Shown: piece after piece, positions 48,621 to 57,078 of the stretch
Numbering within the stretch: position 1 is the first letter of the stretch
Layout: every line of letters begins with the position of its first letter
DNA from: Intrasporangiaceae bacterium
Lineage (GTDB): Bacteria > Actinomycetota > Actinomycetes > Actinomycetales > Dermatophilaceae
Assembly (NCBI GenBank): GCA_021324575.1
Contig: JAJPIW010000027.1
Location: 1-64,000, forward strand
DNA: 64,000 nucleotides
Reading direction: 5' to 3'
Notes under the pieces: generated by a model
What the model was told of the DNA's origin: nothing
What the model saw: only the letters and a program-made list of their open reading frames with translations
The model's database searches: none
Translations under genes and position numbers: made by a program

Positions 48621-50348
48621 TCAGCTCGTCCTGACGCCGATCACGCCGAGGTCGGGGTACATGTTGCTCGCCGGGTCGACGAGGTAGTTGGTGACGTCGG
48701 ACCCGCGCAGCAGGTAGAACCGGCTGATGTCGAGCGGGATGTAGGCGACGGTCTCGCCGAGGTACTTGTCCAGCTCGGCGTATGCCGCGTTCTGCTCGGC
48801 CGCCGTCGGCTTGCTCGCCGCCTCGTCCATCATCTGGTTGGCCTTGTCGTCCTTGAAGTTGCCGTAGTCCTGGCCGTTGGTCTTGGCATTGAGGTTGACT
48901 CGGCTGTCGAACAGCGGCGGGATGACGGTCGAGATGCCCGGCCAGTCAGCGCCCCAGCCACCCCACAGGACGTCGCCGCCCTTGTAGTTCACGTCCTGCA
49001 CGACGTCGTAGTACGTGCTCGTGAGCGAAACAAGGGTGGTCTTGAACCCGGCCTTGTCCCAGCCGTCCTTGAGGGCAGCGAAGGAGTTGTCGGCGGTCGG
49101 AGTGCCACCTTGGTAGGTCACCTTGATCGGGAACGGGATGGGTACCCCGGCCGACTCCAGGAGCGCCTTGGCCGCCGCCGGGTCGCCCCCGTCGGGCGCC
49201 GTGAAGGCCGGGTTGGCGACATAGCCCGGGTTCGCCGGGTTGACGATCGACTTGGAGGGGACCGACGCCTTGTCGCCGCCGAGGGCAGCCGAGTAGGCGG
49301 TCTTGTTGGTGGCCAAGGCCAGGGCCTGTCGCACCTTGACGTTGGTCATCGTGTTGAAGTTGGGGACGAGGTAGTTGGCGTAGGGCGAGTTGACGTTGAC
49401 GGCCCGACTGGCCACCGGCCCGGTGATCTGGTTGTAGAACGCCGGCGGGATGACCCGGTCGGTGACCGCGGTCTTGTCGTTGCCCGAGTCGGCGAGCAGC
49501 CGCTGGGTGATGATCTCGTTGGTGAGGCCCTCGACGAAGACGATCTTGTCGGGCAGGGCGGCCCGGTTGCCGTCGGTCTTCGGGTCGTACTGGTCGTTGC
49601 GGACGAACGTGCCGCCGGTGCCCTTGGTCCAGGTGCCCTGGATCTTGTAGGGGCCGTCGGAGAAGACCGCGTAGTTGGACTTGTCACCCTGGTCCTGGTC
49701 CTTGCGGTAAGGGTCGAAGAACCTCAGCGAGGCGATGGCGAGCGGGAAGTCCGCCCACGGCTTCTCGAAGTTGTAGGTGATCGTCCTGCCCGAGCAGGTG
49801 ACCGCCTTGTCGAAGGCGGCCTGGCCCGCTGGCGTCGCCTTGTAGGGACCGGGGTAGACCTTGGCGACCGACGGCAGGTAGCCCAGCTGGTAGTTCGGGC
49901 CGCCGGTGATGACGTCCGAGGCGAAGGAGCGCTCGAGGCCGTACTTGAGGTCATCGCAGGTGACCTCCTTGCCGTCCTGCCACTTGACGCCGTCCTTGAG
50001 GGTGAACGTCCAGGTCTTGGCGCCGTTGGTCGACTTGCCGGTGTCGGTGGCGAGGTCGGGGATCGGGGTGACCGCCTTCTTCTCGTCGGCGGTGGCGGGG
50101 TACTGGACCAGGCCGCGCGACCACATCCGGCTCATGTCGGTCAGGTCGCGGCCGATGTAGGTGCGCTGCGGGTCGAGGTGCTCGGCCGGGCGCTTGGTCA
50201 GGTAGTAGAGCGTGCCGCCCTTGGCGGTGCTCGTGCCGCCATGCGCGGAGGACGAGGCTGGGCCGGTCGTGCCACCGCCGCAGGCGGCGACGGACAGGAC
50301 GACGCCGGTTGAAAGGGCAACGAGCCCTACCCTCTTCATGCTGTTCAC
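48621..50348 (-). CDS. peptide/opine-type ABC transporter substrate-binding lipoprotein
   Basis: A 575-residue family 5 solute-binding protein. Signal peptide and lipobox VLSVAACGGG (Cys near 23) anchor it outside the membrane. The mature part shows GGTLYYLTKRPAEHLDPQRTY in outline, WTFTLKDGVKWQDGKEVTCDDLKYG in outline, and late VRQALALATNK. Family members bind oligopeptides, nickel or other solutes. No permease or ATPase genes adjoin it, so it must work with components encoded elsewhere. GTG at 50348 is 5 bases after AGGAG and is preferred over the ATG at 50339. Confidence 0.88.
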   Translation of the reverse strand: MNSMKRVGLVALSTGVVLSVAACGGGTTGPASSSAHGGTSTAKGGTLYYLTKRPAEHLDPQRTYIGRDLTDMSRMWSRGLVQYPATADEKKAVTPIPDLATDTGKSTNGAKTWTFTLKDGVKWQDGKEVTCDDLKYGLERSFASDVITGGPNYQLGYLPSVAKVYPGPYKATPAGQAAFDKAVTCSGRTITYNFEKPWADFPLAIASLRFFDPYRKDQDQGDKSNYAVFSDGPYKIQGTWTKGTGGTFVRNDQYDPKTDGNRAALPDKIVFVEGLTNEIITQRLLADSGNDKTAVTDRVIPPAFYNQITGPVASRAVNVNSPYANYLVPNFNTMTNVKVRQALALATNKTAYSAALGGDKASVPSKSIVNPANPGYVANPAFTAPDGGDPAAAKALLESAGVPIPFPIKVTYQGGTPTADNSFAALKDGWDKAGFKTTLVSLTSTYYDVVQDVNYKGGDVLWGGWGADWPGISTVIPPLFDSRVNLNAKTNGQDYGNFKDDKANQMMDEAASKPTAAEQNAAYAELDKYLGETVAYIPLDISRFYLLRGSDVTNYLVDPASNMYPDLGVIGVRTS

Positions 50349-50551
50349 GGGAGCTCCTTAGGGGTTCCAGGTTGATGGGCCTCGGGGCCGGGTTGACGAG
50401 GGCTCTTCGTCGCACCGGCCCCGACACGCGCAACCCTGCGTCGGCGGCGGCCGCGGAACCAACCATTTAGGCGACACCAAATCCATTGCGGCACAATGCG
50501 ATTCAAGTTCGCACTGTTACCGCGCTGTGACCTCACACGGTTATCGGGTCG

Positions 50552-51592
50552 TTACCTCATGCGGGGTTGCGGGAGCCGCGACGGGCTCGACCCCTCGCCG
50601 AACGCCGGCCCGGTCGCCGACTCCTGGGCCGCGATCATGGAGGCCGCGAGGGCGGTCTGCCGGTAGAGCACGCTGCGCCCGGACCGCCAGCTGCGCACCA
50701 GCCCGGCGGACCGCAGGACCATGAGGTGCTGGCTCACCGAGCCGGGCGTCTGGTCGATCTGTCGGGCGATCTGGGTCGTGGACATCGGGATGGCCGTATG
50801 CCGGAGAACCGCGGCTCGCGTCCTTCCGAGCAGCGAGACGAGGTGGTCGTCGTCGCTCGTGTCCTCCTCGGCCAGACCCTCCCATACCCGCCCGACTCCG
50901 CGCGCGGCATACACGAGCCGGTATCCCTCGGCGTGCTCGTCGACGATGAGGTCGGGGTAGGCGAAGACCGAGGGGGTGAGGGTCATCTGGCCGGCTTCGT
51001 ACTCGCCCGAGGTGTGGTGCGGCTTGTCGATGTAGAGCCGGCCGGGGCCGAGCGAGACCTCGGGGTGCAGGTCGGTGAGCAGGCCGAGCAGCCCGTCGTT
51101 GACAAGTGCGCCGACCCGGTGCGAGACGTCGTCCTCGAGGACGGCGCACATCCGCGGCCAGAACGGCATGACCGCGGCGTCCCAGTAGTCCCACATCGTC
51201 TCGGCCAGCCGCGCCATCCCGCCGCCGCCGGGGGCGAAGAGCTCCCGCACCCGCCGGGGCTCGCCCCGCCCATCCCACACGTCGCGCAGGTCATCACGGA
51301 GCTCGTCGCGGTCGCTGGCGGCGAGGGTCTGCAGCTGGCTCTCGATGGTGGTGTCCGGCCTGCCGCCGGGCATCAGGCCTGACGCGATCCACTTGCCGGG
51401 CGGGGCGAGCGCCTGGAGCAGCTCGACGTCGACGCCCTCCAGTCGGGTGCGCGCCTCCCGGATCCACGGCGTGTGCGGGTGGGCAGCCATCGGGCAGGCG
51501 AGGAGCCGGACGCTCAGGGTCAGCTCGGCCATCGGCGAGAACGCGAAGCGCGTGTTGCCCAGGACCTCGCCGCTGAGGATCAAGGTGATCAC
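50552..51592 (-). CDS. ArsR-like regulator with DUF5937 N-terminal domain
   Basis: A 346-residue protein. The N-terminal 220 residues match the DUF5937 type (FAFSPMAELTLSVRLLACP, HPHTPWIREAR, YIDKPHH). The C-terminal ArsR winged helix is LVSLLGRTRAAVLRHTA followed by STTQIARQIDQTPGSVSQHLMVLRSAGLV in outline. Such proteins are common in actinobacteria; targets are mostly unknown. Start GTG at 51592 after AGGAGG. It is 203 bp upstream of, and transcribed in the same direction as, the solute-binding gene and could regulate it. Confidence 0.75.
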   Translation of the reverse strand: MITLILSGEVLGNTRFAFSPMAELTLSVRLLACPMAAHPHTPWIREARTRLEGVDVELLQALAPPGKWIASGLMPGGRPDTTIESQLQTLAASDRDELRDDLRDVWDGRGEPRRVRELFAPGGGGMARLAETMWDYWDAAVMPFWPRMCAVLEDDVSHRVGALVNDGLLGLLTDLHPEVSLGPGRLYIDKPHHTSGEYEAGQMTLTPSVFAYPDLIVDEHAEGYRLVYAARGVGRVWEGLAEEDTSDDDHLVSLLGRTRAAVLRHTAIPMSTTQIARQIDQTPGSVSQHLMVLRSAGLVRSWRSGRSVLYRQTALAASMIAAQESATGPAFGEGSSPSRLPQPRMR

Positions 51593-51910
51593 GGTGCCTC
51601 CTCGTCCTCGGCTGTTCAGCGCTGATGGGCTGCACGCGTGGTGCCTCCTGTCCGACCCTGGAGGCGACCGTGCGTCCCACTGTCATTGTCTGGGTGCATG
51701 GTCACGTCGAGGCCGCGCCTCTGCAACGATTCACCTCCGCCTAAAGGGTCGGGTTGGTTGCTGAGGTGGCTGCGTCGGGCTGCGTTGGGGCTGCACGACG
51801 GGGCGGCGGACGGCCGCGGAGTCGCGTCGGGGTTCCTGTATAGTCATGCCCGGCCGGAGCGATCCGGCCATCGGTTTGCGCAGATTCGACTTCGGCTCGC
51901 GCGCAGGCAC
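51593..51910. other. 318-bp intergenic region upstream of tRNA-Phe
   Basis: No coding sequence recognised. TATAGT (51839-51844), about 67 bp before the tRNA, is a fair -10; no matching -35 is clear. A short word near 51730 (CGATTCACCTCCGCCTAAAG) resembles one at 48526 (CGATTCTCCGCCTCCAAAG); significance unknown. Confidence 0.4.
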
Positions 51911-51987
51911 GGCCAGGTAGCTCAGTTGGTACGAGCGTCCGACTGAAAATCGGAAGGTCGGCGGTTCGACCCCGCCCCTGGCCACCA
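51911..51987 (+). tRNA. tRNA-Phe (GAA anticodon), CCA encoded
   Basis: Acceptor arms GGCCAGG and CCTGGCC, anticodon stem TCCGA/TCGGA with loop CTGAAAA (anticodon GAA), T arm GCGGTTCGACCCCGC, discriminator A and an encoded CCA. The other two tRNAs in the window lack CCA. It stands at the edge of the putative island, a common integration target. Confidence 0.95.
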
Positions 51988-51990
51988 CCC

Positions 51991-52026
51991 GAAACCGCAG
52001 GTCACGAGCCCGTGACCTGCGGTTTC
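51991..52026 (+). terminator. terminator after tRNA-Phe
   Basis: GAAACCGCAGGTCACG (51991-52006) and CGTGACCTGCGGTTTC (52011-52026) form a perfect 16-bp stem with the 4-base loop AGCC, starting 3 bases after the CCA end. Confidence 0.9.
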
Positions 52027-52380
52027 ATCGTTGTGGCGCACCCCAGGCCGGGCTCGCTCAGTGACCGTGCTTGACCCTGAATGACCCCGATTGGCCGAGA
52101 GATGTTGCACGAGATGTTGCACGAAACGGACATCGGGCAGTCAGGGCGATCCGCCCATGGTCACCATCCGAACATCGGCCGGTAGACCGCCGCGCTCGTC
52201 GCGCCTATAGGCGGCGGACCGGACGTCGCCGAGCGTGCACAGGGTTATGGACAGCCCGATCGACAATGGTTCAAGCGACGCCGCTCATCCTCAGCGGTCG
52301 TTGAGTCGACCCCGCCCGCTCTGTGCCCGTCAGCTATTGGCGGGCCCAAGGGACGCGACCACAGCACAGGTGCGGATCTT
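52027..52380. other. 354-bp gap with a tandem 12-mer, possible att-side DNA
   Basis: No gene recognised. GAGATGTTGCAC occurs twice in tandem at 52099-52122. The rest has no family similarity. As the first DNA after the tRNA-Phe terminator it could hold scars of integration; no integrase is encoded here. Confidence 0.4.
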
Positions 52381-52917
52381 TCAGCCGGCAATGGTGCAGG
52401 TGGCCGAGGCGAACTGTCGCACCAGCGCCTCGGAGGTTGGGAACTGCTGGTAGGTGCCATCGATTAACGCCGACGTAGCGTCGGGGTCATAGGTCGCAGC
52501 GAGTTGCGCTGCAACGGCCGCTCGAATCGCATCCGTGAAGTCCACTGGCAGTTCGCCGAACCTCCAGGCAACCAGGATTCCGTTCTGTGCGTCGACCAAC
52601 AGAACACGCAGGGCCAGTGAGTCGCCGGCTTGTTCGATGAATCCAGTGAGGTCATGCCGCGTGCGGTGAGCCTCGAAGATCGCGTCTGTCCAGGGCTGGG
52701 TGCCGAGCCGGACCCCGAGAAAGAGGCAGTGCGGCGCGGCATCCACGAGAGCGAGCCCGAGTGCGCCCGTCTGCACGTCCGCGATCTCTTCTGCACTCGG
52801 CTCGCCGAGGTACACCACGAGTTCGACGAGCTGCTCCGAGAGGTGCAGTTGCAGACTCTCTGGATACGACGTGCGAGTCGGGTCGATCCGTTGGCCGAGG
52901 GCCAGTGAGTAGTACAT
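52381..52917 (-). CDS. hypothetical protein, 178 aa (island)
   Basis: Not recognised. The ATG at 52917 is preceded by AAGGAG. The protein starts MYYSLALGQRID, is acidic, and appears to be mixed alpha/beta without signal peptide or membrane helix (LHLSEQLVELVVYLG, ALRVLLVDAQNGILVAWRF). It follows the 528-residue gene by 17 bp on the same strand, so the pair is almost certainly co-expressed. A cytoplasmic partner or immunity-type protein is possible but not supported by any motif. Confidence 0.6.
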   Translation of the reverse strand: MYYSLALGQRIDPTRTSYPESLQLHLSEQLVELVVYLGEPSAEEIADVQTGALGLALVDAAPHCLFLGVRLGTQPWTDAIFEAHRTRHDLTGFIEQAGDSLALRVLLVDAQNGILVAWRFGELPVDFTDAIRAAVAAQLAATYDPDATSALIDGTYQQFPTSEALVRQFASATCTIAG

Positions 52918-52934
52918 GGGCCCGCTCCTTGCGG

Positions 52935-54521
52935 CTAAATGATGACGATGGGAGTCGAGTTCGCCCAGAGGGGCGGGTCGGTGTGAATCGCGTAGAGGGG
53001 GTCCTTCGAGACACGTTGGGTCCGGCGAACCGTATCCCACAGCGCGTGGGCCGCTCCCGCGGTCGTGGCCACCTTGCTGGCCGTATCTGGGTCTGATGCG
53101 ACGAGCCATACGCGATGCCGGCTTGCTCCCGAGACGTGCAAGTCGGACAGGACTCTGCGGGCCTCATCCTGAAGCCCCCGGAGGACTCGATCACGCATCT
53201 CGGATGCGAGCCGTTGAATGGCCTCGTGGTCAGGGTCCCCGGGGTCGAAGATGTCCAGATCTGTGGTCTTGGCACGCCGTGGTTGCTTGTACTTCGCATC
53301 TCCGAGGAATGACACGCGCACCCGATCGACATGCCCGTTCGTGGCCTCGGCAAGCAGGTCAGAGACGTGGTTCCGGACGCCGAGAAGGGGGTCGCCGTCA
53401 CCAAAGTTGAGGGGCGACACCAGGTCGAGCGTCAGGCCCACCCGTCGCACGAGAGTGTCGCGCCAGACGGTGCCGAGGTCGTTGTCGGTCTCCTCCAACC
53501 AGGGTCCCAGCCGATCCGTCCACAGTCGTCGGAGGCGCACCGAGATCGTCACGGGGTCGAGGTCCCGGTTCCGGACGGTCGTTCGCGTGGTCTTCGCGGC
53601 GGTCTCCTGGGTGGGACTCGGGGCCGGCCGTGACTCTGAAGACGCTCGGCTCAGCCTAGTGGCGGACGCCGGGGGCATGGCCGGGTGACTTCCCTCAAGC
53701 GCGGTGCGCACGAGATCAACCTCGTAGACAGTGAAGGATTTCATCACCGTTACAAGGGACGTCCTGTGCTCAGCGACAATCCGCCACGCATCAACAAAGC
53801 CCTTGCGACGCTCCGGTGCCTGCTCCAAGGCCGCCTCGCAGAGACGTTCGAGTTTGCGGTCGAGCCGGATCACGTATGCCATGTCCTCGCCGACGACCTG
53901 GATATGTCCCGGCATATCGCCAAGCCTCCTCTGGGTGGCGAGGAGTTGTGGATCACGACCCGCCTGCCAAGAAAGGGTCGCCAAGATCGTCTGCACGACG
54001 TCGCTTTCGTCCATCGCGAGGTATGTATCCATGAGGCTCACGTACGCCTCGAACGGTTCGGGGTTGAGTGCATCGAGGTATTCGAGCATTCGCGAGTCGG
54101 CAATCTTCCATCGTGTGGCCAGCTCAATGTGCTTCACCAAGGGCGCCACGCGGGACGTTCGTGCGGCGGCCCAGGTCTCCGTGAATAAGACCTCGGCGGC
54201 GCGGGGATCGTCGGGTATGCCCGCCGGCCAAGTTCCCCGCGAAAGCGCGTCACGAACTGCTTCGACCCGCTCCACGTCGGCGACGAGCCCTAGGTCCGGA
54301 CCAAGTCCTACCTCCACCTCAGCAAGGATTCGTTCGTAGTCTTCGCCGTCCGTGATCATGCGAACGCACTTGGCGATGCTCAGTGCGGAGCTGAGAGGAG
54401 CCTCGACCCCCGCCGGGGTCCGCGTGGTCTCGTCGAAACCCCACACTGACCCCGCCCAGTCCTGAAGGCCCCAGGCCAGTTGGCCGAGCCAGAACCATCG
54501 GGTCTCGTCCAGTTCCCTCAT
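52935..54521 (-). CDS. hypothetical protein, 528 aa (island)
   Basis: Not recognised. The N-terminal 290 residues are helix-rich (RELDETRWFWLGQLAWGLQ, FEAYVSLMDTYLAMDESD), a Ser/Pro/Thr linker lies near 290-320, and the C-terminal 200 residues have strand/helix alternation with RVRVSFLGDAKYKQPRRAK and HRVWLVASDPD. No membrane segment, no nucleotide-binding loop. It lies between the HelD-like helicase (63 bp upstream) and the 178-residue gene. ATG at 54521. In this position, next to helicases and DrmD/DUF1156, a defence-associated effector or adaptor is plausible, but that is context only. Confidence 0.6.
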   Translation of the reverse strand: MRELDETRWFWLGQLAWGLQDWAGSVWGFDETTRTPAGVEAPLSSALSIAKCVRMITDGEDYERILAEVEVGLGPDLGLVADVERVEAVRDALSRGTWPAGIPDDPRAAEVLFTETWAAARTSRVAPLVKHIELATRWKIADSRMLEYLDALNPEPFEAYVSLMDTYLAMDESDVVQTILATLSWQAGRDPQLLATQRRLGDMPGHIQVVGEDMAYVIRLDRKLERLCEAALEQAPERRKGFVDAWRIVAEHRTSLVTVMKSFTVYEVDLVRTALEGSHPAMPPASATRLSRASSESRPAPSPTQETAAKTTRTTVRNRDLDPVTISVRLRRLWTDRLGPWLEETDNDLGTVWRDTLVRRVGLTLDLVSPLNFGDGDPLLGVRNHVSDLLAEATNGHVDRVRVSFLGDAKYKQPRRAKTTDLDIFDPGDPDHEAIQRLASEMRDRVLRGLQDEARRVLSDLHVSGASRHRVWLVASDPDTASKVATTAGAAHALWDTVRRTQRVSKDPLYAIHTDPPLWANSTPIVII

Positions 54522-54584
54522 GCGCCGATCTCAGGCTTCGCCATCGCTCCTCCGATCCCGAGGTTCGGTTGGGGGCCCGGCTCG

Positions 54585-56858
54585 TCAAACATCGTCATCG
54601 ACGCCAAGCTCCTCGATGATCGCTTGGACTACGGCATTGAACGAAGCTGGCGCCACTGTCTCTCGGATCACGGCGGCCATCTCAACAGCCAGCGCCCTGG
54701 CTGCGATGCCCCGCAGCGAGTCTCTGCTTGTTCCCGCTGGTTTGGAGTTGCCGCGGACCGCAACAGGCGAAGCGGAGGCAGCGGGACCTTTCTCCAGCCC
54801 CAGCGTCATTGCATCTGGAGGGCCTGCCACTTGCCCCTCGTCGTCGAATGGTTCCTCGACCACGCCAGGGAGGGGAAGGAAGGCCCGATCCTGGACGACG
54901 TCGAGATGGTGCGTGGTTCGGGTCAACGCGATGTAAAGCAGGCGCATCCCCAAAGGGGACTCGGATATGGCGGCCGGGTCGACCAGCACGACGGCGTCGA
55001 ACTCAAGGCCCTTGGACTCGCCCGGCTCCAGCAAGGTGATCGCGGTGCCGAGGGCACCGTCGGAGGCTCTGGCGAAGTTCACATCGCCCCAAGTCAGCTC
55101 GTCCGCGATCGCGCGGTAGACCGGCTGGGGCGCGATGATGCCTACGTACAGGCCCTTTGATGCGTGCTCACGGGCCAGTCCAACTGTCTCGGTCACGAAC
55201 TCCTCCCGCGACACCTCGTGAATCCTTGGGTTGGTCGGGCCCTCGCGTACGGGAATCGGAGCCACTGCATCGGCGCCGGTGGCCTCCAGGACTGGGGCAG
55301 CGAGCTCGAAGACCTGCTTGGGAACGCGATATCCCCACTCGAGTTCTTGGATATCGGTCGGGAGCTCGGAGCCGCCCATCCGATCCGTGACTTCCTGCCA
55401 CGTCGATGCCGCCCAGTCCGACGTCCCTTGTGCAATGTCGCCTACGACCGTCACCGCACCGACCCGTGAGCGGCGCATGACCGCGCGCCATTGCATGGGC
55501 GACAGATCTTGGCCCTCATCGACGATGACGAGGCGGTAGGTCCGCGGCGTGCCGGACAACAACCACTGCACCTCGTCGAGGAGCGCGATGTCTGCCTCGG
55601 TCCAGGTCTCGTCCGCTAGTCGCGCTGCCGCTTGCCGATAGAGCAGGTTGATCTCCGAGACTCTGAACTCATCACCGCCCACGGCGAGCAGTCGGTCCTT
55701 TGACCCCAACAAGTCTTGGAGGAAGGCCGGAGCCGTGAGGGTAGGCCAAGCGCGATCCAGGACAAGGTCGAGAGCAGAGCCCAGGGGTTGGCGACCCCTT
55801 GCAGCCGATGTCACCAAGGACGCCAGCGTTGCCCGTACCTGTCCGCGCCCCGCCAGGTACGTCGTGCGGTTGGCGCGCGCGTCTCTAATGGCCGTATTGA
55901 GCGGGTCCGTCGCGACCTCGACTGCCTCGGAACCAGCTCCGACCCTGATCGTCGCGTCGGCCAGGACCCGGGTTCGGCGAATGAGGGCTCTCTGCAGCAA
56001 CAACTTCATTCGCTCGTCGCCCTTGAGGCGAGCGACGGCCGGGGCTTCGTCGCGAGTGGCACGGACATCTCCCATGAGTCGGTGCAGGTCTCCGTGGGCA
56101 AGAGTGTCGTCTCCAAGGGTTGGGAGCACGCGCCGGATGTAGCGCGAGAAGGCCTCGGAGGGTCCGATGACCAAGACATCACTGGGCTCGAGCTCTTCTC
56201 GGTAGTTGAACAACAACCACGAGACCCGGTGCAGCGCAACCGCCGTCTTGCCCGTTCCCGGCCCGCCTTGGATGACGAGGCGCGTGTCGAGCGGCGCCCG
56301 GATGAGCATGTGCTGGGCTGCGCTTATTGTCTGGACGATCGTGCGCATCTCCGCCGACCGTGAGGCTTCGAGCTCCCTCAGGAGTGCGTCGAAACTCTCT
56401 CCCCGGGCCGCCTCCTCGAGTCGCTCGACGCTCTCCATGACCTGGGCGAACACCACGTCGTCGAACCCAACAACATGGTTGCCCTCGGTGCGGAATGTGC
56501 GCTTGCGAGTCACTCCATACGGGTCAGTCGGAGTTGCCTCGAAGTACGCAGTCGCTGCCGGGGCACGCCAATTGACGACGAGAACGTCGCGATCATCAGT
56601 GGTGATACCTACCGCGCCGACATAGATTGAGCCGTCCTCCCGATCGAAGCGGCCGATGGCTACGGGCTCTCCTGGCCCGGGGATCTTGTCCGCATGCGCG
56701 CGACCGTTCCGGCCGACCTCTGCCGCACCCTTGGCGGGACCTGCCGCCGCGAAGCCGGCGGCTAGAAGGCCAGCTCGGTGCCGCTCTCGGCACTCCGCCG
56801 CCTCATCGAAGTGCGCTTGCTCTCGTGCCAACTCAGCGACGTCCACCTCCACAACCAT
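54585..56858 (-). CDS. HelD-like UvrD/Rep superfamily 1 helicase
   Basis: A 757-residue SF1 protein of the HelD type. The N-terminal coiled-coil region (VAELAREQAHFDEAAECRERH in outline) and the GRFDREDGSIYVG, VVNWRAPAATAYFEAT segment are HelD features. Walker A is GGPGTGKTAVALHR near residue 220, motif II VIVDEGQDLSPMQW, motif III GDIAQGTSDWA, motif V SKGLEFDAVVLVD and motif VI LYIALTRTTHHLDVV. HelD proteins remove stalled RNA polymerase from DNA in Firmicutes and actinobacteria. A second copy inside an island may instead serve defence or survival of transcription conflict. GGGGGAGGGA precedes the ATG at 56858. Confidence 0.85.
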   Translation of the reverse strand: MVVEVDVAELAREQAHFDEAAECRERHRAGLLAAGFAAAGPAKGAAEVGRNGRAHADKIPGPGEPVAIGRFDREDGSIYVGAVGITTDDRDVLVVNWRAPAATAYFEATPTDPYGVTRKRTFRTEGNHVVGFDDVVFAQVMESVERLEEAARGESFDALLRELEASRSAEMRTIVQTISAAQHMLIRAPLDTRLVIQGGPGTGKTAVALHRVSWLLFNYREELEPSDVLVIGPSEAFSRYIRRVLPTLGDDTLAHGDLHRLMGDVRATRDEAPAVARLKGDERMKLLLQRALIRRTRVLADATIRVGAGSEAVEVATDPLNTAIRDARANRTTYLAGRGQVRATLASLVTSAARGRQPLGSALDLVLDRAWPTLTAPAFLQDLLGSKDRLLAVGGDEFRVSEINLLYRQAAARLADETWTEADIALLDEVQWLLSGTPRTYRLVIVDEGQDLSPMQWRAVMRRSRVGAVTVVGDIAQGTSDWAASTWQEVTDRMGGSELPTDIQELEWGYRVPKQVFELAAPVLEATGADAVAPIPVREGPTNPRIHEVSREEFVTETVGLAREHASKGLYVGIIAPQPVYRAIADELTWGDVNFARASDGALGTAITLLEPGESKGLEFDAVVLVDPAAISESPLGMRLLYIALTRTTHHLDVVQDRAFLPLPGVVEEPFDDEGQVAGPPDAMTLGLEKGPAASASPVAVRGNSKPAGTSRDSLRGIAARALAVEMAAVIRETVAPASFNAVVQAIIEELGVDDDV

Positions 56859-57078
56859 TCCCTCCCCCTGCCGAACGCACGTCGCCTGCTGATGACGGTC
56901 AGAGCATCCTGACACGGACCTGTGACAGCACGAGGCCGGGGCCGCCTCGGGCAGCGTTAGGGCGGCCGAATCCGCGCTGAGGAATGGCTCGAGACGTAGG
57001 CCAGGGATCGCGTATTCGCAGGTTTGCGCGGGTCACCGCGTACGGAACTCGATCCGCATGAAGCCAACTCGGGGGCAG
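56859..57078. other. 220-bp gap upstream of the HelD-like gene
   Basis: Contains no recognised gene or hairpin. It separates the SNF2 gene stop from the HelD-like start and must carry either a separate promoter or an untranslated stretch of one transcript. Confidence 0.35.

Noticed and set aside
54585-56858. UvrD or AddA/RecB repair helicase
   Set aside because: The N-terminal region and the segment before Walker A (NWRAPAATAYFEAT) are those of HelD, and no nuclease domain is present.
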